This document shows positions 30,449 to 33,952 of a stretch of 33,952 nucleotides of DNA, piece by piece. Each line of letters starts with the position of its first letter. The first letter of the stretch is position 1. The notes under the pieces are model-generated. The model did no database searches. It saw nothing but the letters and a program-made list of their open reading frames with translations, and had not been told where the DNA came from. A program made the position numbers and the translations under genes. This DNA is from a virus, in IMG/VR virus record IMGVR_UViG_3300042868_006755, positions 1 to 33,952 of that record; one strand, given 5' to 3'.

Positions 30449-30562
30449 TATATTTGTACCGCTTACTCACTTATGAAAATATTTAAAAATCCTATCATTC
30501 ACATTGCCAATTGTTGCGACCGCAACGAGTGGGTAAGCCTTTGTGTTTGATAGGTATTTTTT
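30449..30562 (+). ncRNA. Element E2: promoter box, long-range pairing and terminator-like stem
   Basis: TATATTTG (30449-30456) opens the element. GCTTACTCAC (30461-30470) can pair with GTGGGTAAGC (30529-30538) over 10 bp with one G-U. Between them is a hairpin TTGTTGC (30511-30517)/GCAACGA (30522-30528), with one U-G pair and loop GACC. An outer stem CCTATCA (30491-30497)/TGATAGG (30548-30554) is followed by TAT6 ending at 30562. The plan matches element E1. It could be a small RNA or a switchable leader for the HNH gene that starts 4 bp later. Confidence 0.6.
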
Positions 30563-30565
30563 ATT

Positions 30566-31078
30566 ATGGAGAAATTTTATGATATTGATGGATTTAAAGG
30601 CCATCAAATTACAAAAAACGGAATTGTAAAAAGACTTGCTTTTAAAGGGGCAGGAACATTTACTACAATAGATTATTTATTAAAACCTCATAAAAACAAA
30701 TATGGGTATTTAACATTTACAATGAGAAGCGATTGTGGCATTAAAAAATATTTATCACAACACAGATTGTTAGCACTTAATTTTATAGACAATCCAAATA
30801 ACTACAAATGTGTAAATCACATAAATGGTATTAGACATGACAATAGGTTAGAAAATCTTGAATGGTGTAGTTATAGTCAAAATTCAAAACATGGATACGA
30901 TTCTAATGGTCGTAAAAATGCAATGAGAAAATTAACAGAAGCGCAAGTGTCTGAAATAAAAAAAAGATTACAAAATTATAAAATAGGCATGGGAATTGAA
31001 TTGGCAAAAGAGTTTAATGTTTCTGTATGGATTATTTCTTTAATACGAACTAATAAAACATACGCAAACGTAAAATGA
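30566..31078 (+). CDS. HNH homing endonuclease, NUMOD4-like plus HNH, 170 aa
   Basis: Residues 5-25 (YDIDGFKGHQITKNGIVKRL) match the NUMOD4-type start of homing endonucleases. The HNH core includes QHRLLALNFIDNP (His66), VNHINGIRHDN (His85) and ENLEW (Asn97) with a later KHGY (His109). The C-terminal part (KLTEAQVSEIKKRL and FNVSVWIISLI) is a DNA-binding HTH-like region common in such enzymes. The gene is visibly AT-rich and is free-standing between two versions of the nuclease 3' end. The likely target is the adjacent nuclease locus, by inference. Confidence 0.8.
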   Translation: MEKFYDIDGFKGHQITKNGIVKRLAFKGAGTFTTIDYLLKPHKNKYGYLTFTMRSDCGIKKYLSQHRLLALNFIDNPNNYKCVNHINGIRHDNRLENLEWCSYSQNSKHGYDSNGRKNAMRKLTEAQVSEIKKRLQNYKIGMGIELAKEFNVSVWIISLIRTNKTYANVK

Positions 31079-31085
31079 TATAATA

Positions 31086-31181
31086 ATTAAGTTAGCAGCA
31101 ATCGAGGCCGATGGAGGTAATTACATAGTAGCCACATCGTTTGAGCAGATGCAAACTGAAATACTAAACTTATTAAAATAA
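31086..31181 (+). pseudogene. Remnant 3' end of a second VRR-NUC-like gene
   Basis: In frame, 31089-31178 encodes KLAAIEADGGNYIVATSFEQ and continues to a TAA at 31179-31181. It aligns without gaps to the last 30 residues of the nuclease at 29912 (RMNEIRADNGVYIIATSFEQ...), with 17 of 30 identical. It has no start codon and no upstream part; homology begins right after the HNH gene. Codons look more like the phage backbone than those in the intact gene's end, so this may be the original 3' end left behind. Confidence 0.75.
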
Positions 31182-31185
31182 TTCT

Positions 31186-31193
31186 TATCTTTG
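31186..31193 (+). promoter_or_regulatory. Promoter box TATCTTTG before the terminase genes
   Basis: TATCTTTG lies 4 bp upstream of the start codon at 31198, so transcripts would be leaderless or nearly so. No TTTG at the right spacing is present. A similar stop-then-box arrangement (TAA, then TATATTTG) follows the intact nuclease gene, which suggests that the two ends were once the same region. Confidence 0.5.
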
Positions 31194-31197
31194 TGCT

Positions 31198-31554
31198 ATG
31201 AAAGCCGATGACAAAACGACCAAAAAACGACCTCAAAAACTATTTAAAGGCGATGAGGGTGTTAAGTTTAGCAAAGACAATCAACCACCGCCTGAAAACA
31301 AGAGCAAAGGATGGGAGGCAAGGCGCGCGGAAAGGTTACTGACTCAAAAGATTATCGAAAAGTTAACTGGCGCCAATAACCTTGAGGAGTATGTCGATAG
31401 TTTATTTAACAACGCAAAGATGGGCAATGCTAAGGCAATTGACACATTGAATAACGGAATAGAGGAGCAAATAACTAAAACCGAAACAACCATCACCGAC
31501 ACGCGACCACCATCAACGGTCACGATGCCTGATGGCACTAAGATTGAAATTTAA
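31198..31554 (+). CDS. Small terminase subunit-like protein, 118 aa
   Basis: Placed directly before the large terminase with a 1-nt overlap. The N-terminal half is basic and disordered (MKADDKTTKKRPQKLFKGDE), with FSKDNQPP similar to DUF5681-like packaging proteins, followed by helices (about residues 40-90, TQKIIEKLTGANNLEEYVDS). The C-terminus is a short beta-like tail. The small subunit recognises the packaging start; the call is from position and general layout. Confidence 0.55.
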   Translation: MKADDKTTKKRPQKLFKGDEGVKFSKDNQPPPENKSKGWEARRAERLLTQKIIEKLTGANNLEEYVDSLFNNAKMGNAKAIDTLNNGIEEQITKTETTITDTRPPSTVTMPDGTKIEI

Positions 31555-32864
31555 TGAACGTTGACCTACAAGCCAACCCCAAGCAATATGACTTTTACAT
31601 ACAAGCGATGGCAGCGGCGCAAGGCGCGACAGAGAAGCGCAATCTACTTTACGGCGGCGCAATTCGTGGTGGCAAGTCTTTTATTTGTGCCACGATCTGT
31701 TTGCGTTTGGCATCTATGTATCCAGGCAGCAAGTGGCATGTAATAAGGTCAGACTTTCCAAAGTTAGTTAAGACAATCATACCGACCTTTGAAAAAATTA
31801 TCGATGGCTCACCACATTTTAGGTGGTCACGCGATAAATCAAATTACTTCTTAGAAAACACTAAGACCAAATCAAAGATATTCTTTATGGCTGAGAACAT
31901 AAGCCATGATCCCGAGTTGAATGCGTTTCTTGGACTTGAAACAAACGGTATATACTTTGAGCAAATTGAAGAGTTAAGCAAGAAGTTATGGAATATCGGC
32001 AGCTCACGCGTTGGCTCCTGGTATATTGATAAGATGCCAACGCCTTTGATACTTGCCACGTTTAACCCGACTCAAACGTGGATTAAGGATGAGATACACA
32101 TACCTTATTTAAAAGGTGAATTAGGCCCAGAGTTTTATTATCAGTTAGCCTTACCCGATGACAATGCATTCGTAACCGAGGAGCAGCGTAAGGTGTGGTC
32201 ACGTATGGATGAGCGTTATAAGCGGCAGTTTATCGGCGGCGATTGGACTAACTTTGACATGGATGGCAACCGTTGGGCATACGCTTATGATTCGACTAAA
32301 CACTTAAAGCCCGTTGAGTTAAACAAACAACTGCCGATTATACTTTCGTTTGACTTTAACCGTAATCCAATATGTTGCTCGGTGTTGCAAGTTATGCCGC
32401 CATCAACGATAAGAGTAAAAGAAACGATTAAGTTAGCTAATAGCGACATCTATCAACTTTGCGATGTGATTAAAAGCAAGTATGGCAATGCACTTTACCA
32501 AGTAACTGGCGATGCTTCAGGCAAATCATCGAGTGCATTAGTGCAAGATAACCTCAACTATTATGTTGTGATAAGGCAGAAGTTTAACCTTAGCAACAAT
32601 CAAATGTTGGTGCCAAGCGTTAACCCATCACTTGAAGACAACCGAATGTTAGTCAACTCACTTCTTGCGCGTGGCAATGTCGAACTTGACCCTCAGTTTA
32701 CTAAGGGCTTGCAATTTGATTTGGAAAACGTTGCGGTGTTGCCAGATGGCACAATTAAGAAAACAGACCGTAACGATCCGACTCAGCAAGCCGATGCATT
32801 AGACACATTTCGTTATGCATGTAACACTTATTTAAAAAATTTCATATATTTGTCAAATGTTTAG
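31554..32864 (+). CDS. terL: Terminase large subunit, 436 aa
   Basis: The motor that packages DNA into the prohead and cuts it. The ATPase has GGAIRGGKS as Walker A (residues 34-42) and GIYFEQIEE (132-140) as Walker B with the catalytic Glu. The nuclease domain has LSFDFNRNP (Asp267), VTGDASGKS (Asp320) and the final ADALDTFRYA (Asp414/Asp417), the acidic triad of RNase H-like terminase nucleases. Length is typical. The gene ends within a promoter box for the next gene and overlaps it by 8 nt. Confidence 0.9.
   Translation: MNVDLQANPKQYDFYIQAMAAAQGATEKRNLLYGGAIRGGKSFICATICLRLASMYPGSKWHVIRSDFPKLVKTIIPTFEKIIDGSPHFRWSRDKSNYFLENTKTKSKIFFMAENISHDPELNAFLGLETNGIYFEQIEELSKKLWNIGSSRVGSWYIDKMPTPLILATFNPTQTWIKDEIHIPYLKGELGPEFYYQLALPDDNAFVTEEQRKVWSRMDERYKRQFIGGDWTNFDMDGNRWAYAYDSTKHLKPVELNKQLPIILSFDFNRNPICCSVLQVMPPSTIRVKETIKLANSDIYQLCDVIKSKYGNALYQVTGDASGKSSSALVQDNLNYYVVIRQKFNLSNNQMLVPSVNPSLEDNRMLVNSLLARGNVELDPQFTKGLQFDLENVAVLPDGTIKKTDRNDPTQQADALDTFRYACNTYLKNFIYLSNV
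32845..32852 (+). promoter_or_regulatory. Promoter box TATATTTG inside the terminase 3' end
   Basis: TATATTTG lies 4 bp before the ATG of the glycosyltransferase at 32857, within the last codons of terL. There is no good -33 box. It may give extra, leaderless expression of the glycosyltransferase/methyltransferase pair. Weak evidence. Confidence 0.35.
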
Positions 32865-33465
32865 CGTAATTATACCTACGATGTGGAGAAGTCCACGCAT
32901 CATAAAGCTTGTTGAAGACCTTTGCGCTTCTGAATTTGTCGGTGAGATAATCATTATTGACAACGACACAACTGAATATAGACCTTTGCCGCTTAGTGCT
33001 AAGTATGACATACACTTAATGGCTGAAAATATTTACGTAAACCCCGCGTGGAATTACGGAGTTGAGCGCGCTAAGTATGATAACATATTGATTTGCAACG
33101 ATGACATAAACTTCAATCCTGCATTCTTATCGATATTCGATGACTCATTGCAGCACGTTGGTGTTATCGGTATGGCATTTGAAAACTATCAATTAAAAAA
33201 GGATGCTAACATACATTTAAAAGTAATGAAGCAACGCCCATACGGATGGGGATGTATGATGTTGATGCATAAATCAAAATACGTTGCTATACCGGAAGAC
33301 TTATTGATTGCAAATGGCGATGATTGGTTGGCACAAAATTCAACGCCTTACGAGTTGCATGGCTTATCGATTCAATCCGAGATTAGCACAACTTCACAAC
33401 TGCCTGAATTTGGAATAATTCAGTTGAACGATAACGAAATTTATAAGACAAAGTATGCTAAGTAA
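32857..33465 (+). CDS. Family 2-like glycosyltransferase, 202 aa
   Basis: The protein has the GT2 layout: SVIIPTMWRSP at the N-terminus, IIIIDND (about residues 31-37), and NPAWNYGVERAKYDNILICN followed by Asp82-Asp83, the metal-binding acidic pair. At about 200 aa it is a minimal GT-A catalytic domain. It sits between terL and a methyltransferase and overlaps the latter by 11 nt. Together with the GT-A enzyme at 6908 it suggests surface or virion glycosylation; acceptor and donor are unknown. Confidence 0.7.
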   Translation: MFSVIIPTMWRSPRIIKLVEDLCASEFVGEIIIIDNDTTEYRPLPLSAKYDIHLMAENIYVNPAWNYGVERAKYDNILICNDDINFNPAFLSIFDDSLQHVGVIGMAFENYQLKKDANIHLKVMKQRPYGWGCMMLMHKSKYVAIPEDLLIANGDDWLAQNSTPYELHGLSIQSEISTTSQLPEFGIIQLNDNEIYKTKYAK

Positions 33466-33952
33466 CGTAAATAAGTGGGACAATTGGTATAAAGACTTAG
33501 GAACAACACCGAGTGCATATAAGTATTCCGAAACGGAAACATACAAGATAGCTGCCGATTTTTTAAGAGGCTTAGATGTTGTTGAAGATTGGGGAGTTGG
33601 AGCTGGTGGTTTTTTAAATCATTTACCAAATGCAATTGGTGTTGATGGCAGCGATACTCCGTTTGCAGATAAGAAATTTATTGATTTATGTAATTATACA
33701 ACATTGGCAAACGGAATACATCTAAGGCATGTATTAGAACATAATTATAATTGGCAAAAAATATTTATCAACGCTTTATCCTCAGCAGTTAACAAGGTGG
33801 TAGTAACTTTGTTTATTCCATTAAATGATAGTGAAACAAAAGAGTTGGCTCATAATTTAAAACATGGAGTTGATGTGCCTGATTTATCAATTTCAAAAAA
33901 AGAATTTAACGAAATATTAGAATCATTCTCGCCTAAACTTGTTGAAGTTCAA
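33455..33952 (+). CDS. SAM-dependent methyltransferase, at least 166 aa, runs off the window end
   Basis: The frame is open from ATG 33455 to the last base. Residues 43-53 (VEDWGVGAGGF) form the glycine-rich motif I of class I methyltransferases, followed by IGVDGSD (about 61-67) with the SAM-binding acidic residue and IHLRHVLEHNYNW (about 88-100), a typical motif of sugar- or small-molecule-modifying enzymes. It overlaps the glycosyltransferase by 11 nt. Exactly 166 codons fit to the window end; joined to base 1, the next codon is TAA. Confidence 0.7.
   Translation, partial: MLSNVNKWDNWYKDLGTTPSAYKYSETETYKIAADFLRGLDVVEDWGVGAGGFLNHLPNAIGVDGSDTPFADKKFIDLCNYTTLANGIHLRHVLEHNYNWQKIFINALSSAVNKVVVTLFIPLNDSETKELAHNLKHGVDVPDLSISKKEFNEILESFSPKLVEVQ

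Noticed and set aside
30443-31085. Group I or group II intron around the HNH gene
   Set aside because: The nuclease gene upstream is complete with its own stop, and the two 3' ends are alternative copies rather than exons of one gene. No intron core motifs were recognised.
33441-33635. Minus-strand frame of 64 aa at the right end
   Set aside because: It is antisense to the methyltransferase, whose motif I and codon pattern are clear. No minus-strand promoter is near.

Overview
The window looks like most or all of the genome of a tailed double-stranded DNA phage with a long, probably non-contractile (siphovirus-like) tail. The likely host is a Bacteroidota bacterium. Three observations support the host call: start codons lack Shine-Dalgarno sequences and sit behind A/C-rich leaders; upstream regions carry the Bacteroidota -7 box TAnnTTTG, in places with a TTTG box about 19 nt further upstream; and several proteins belong to families typical of that phylum (DUF3127, the BT4734/VirE_N primase-like family, DUF3820). 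I see no integrase, excisionase, CI-like repressor or reverse transcriptase, so a strictly lytic lifestyle is plausible but not proven.

Layout. (1) 1-18419, + strand: the structural region. It holds a tail block (small proteins, a frameshifting tail assembly chaperone, tape measure, two large tail-tip proteins), a glycosyltransferase, the head block (portal, MuF-like protein, scaffold-like protein, major capsid), neck proteins, two tandem paralogous tail-tube-like proteins, a fibre-like protein and two small membrane proteins. The tail block lies upstream of the portal, which is unusual. (2) 18423-23427, - strand: metallophosphoesterase, spanin-like protein, an odd tRNA-like gene, holin-like protein, M15 endolysin and small unknowns. 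This is the lysis and accessory cluster. (3) 23428-23537: a divergent promoter region. (4) 23538-31078, + strand: small early proteins, two HTH-like proteins, DUF3127 SSB-like protein, PD-(D/E)XK exonuclease, DUF3820/J-domain protein, primase-like and helicase proteins, a repeat-rich candidate origin, a VRR-NUC-like nuclease and an HNH endonuclease cassette. (5) 31198-33952, + strand: terminase subunits, a second glycosyltransferase and a methyltransferase that runs off the window end. If the two ends are joined, that methyltransferase meets an in-frame TAA at bases 1-3, so the window may be a circularly permuted complete genome.

Main things to look at. (a) The HNH cassette sits between an intact nuclease gene and a second, diverged copy of that gene's last 30 codons, which suggests an insertion that swapped the 3' end. 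(b) Two intergenic elements (26801-26907 and 30449-30562) share one architecture: promoter box, a segment that can pair with a distal segment, then an outer stem followed by six T's. Each precedes an AT-rich cargo gene. (c) A T TTT TTT slippery site explains the apparent gap before the tape measure gene. (d) Five TTGTAAAAAA-type repeats lie downstream of the helicase. (e) A Leu-type tRNA-like gene carries about 40 extra nucleotides. (f) The portal contains a CxxC...CxxxxC zinc-ribbon-like insertion. All functional calls come from reading motifs by eye; no database search was run.
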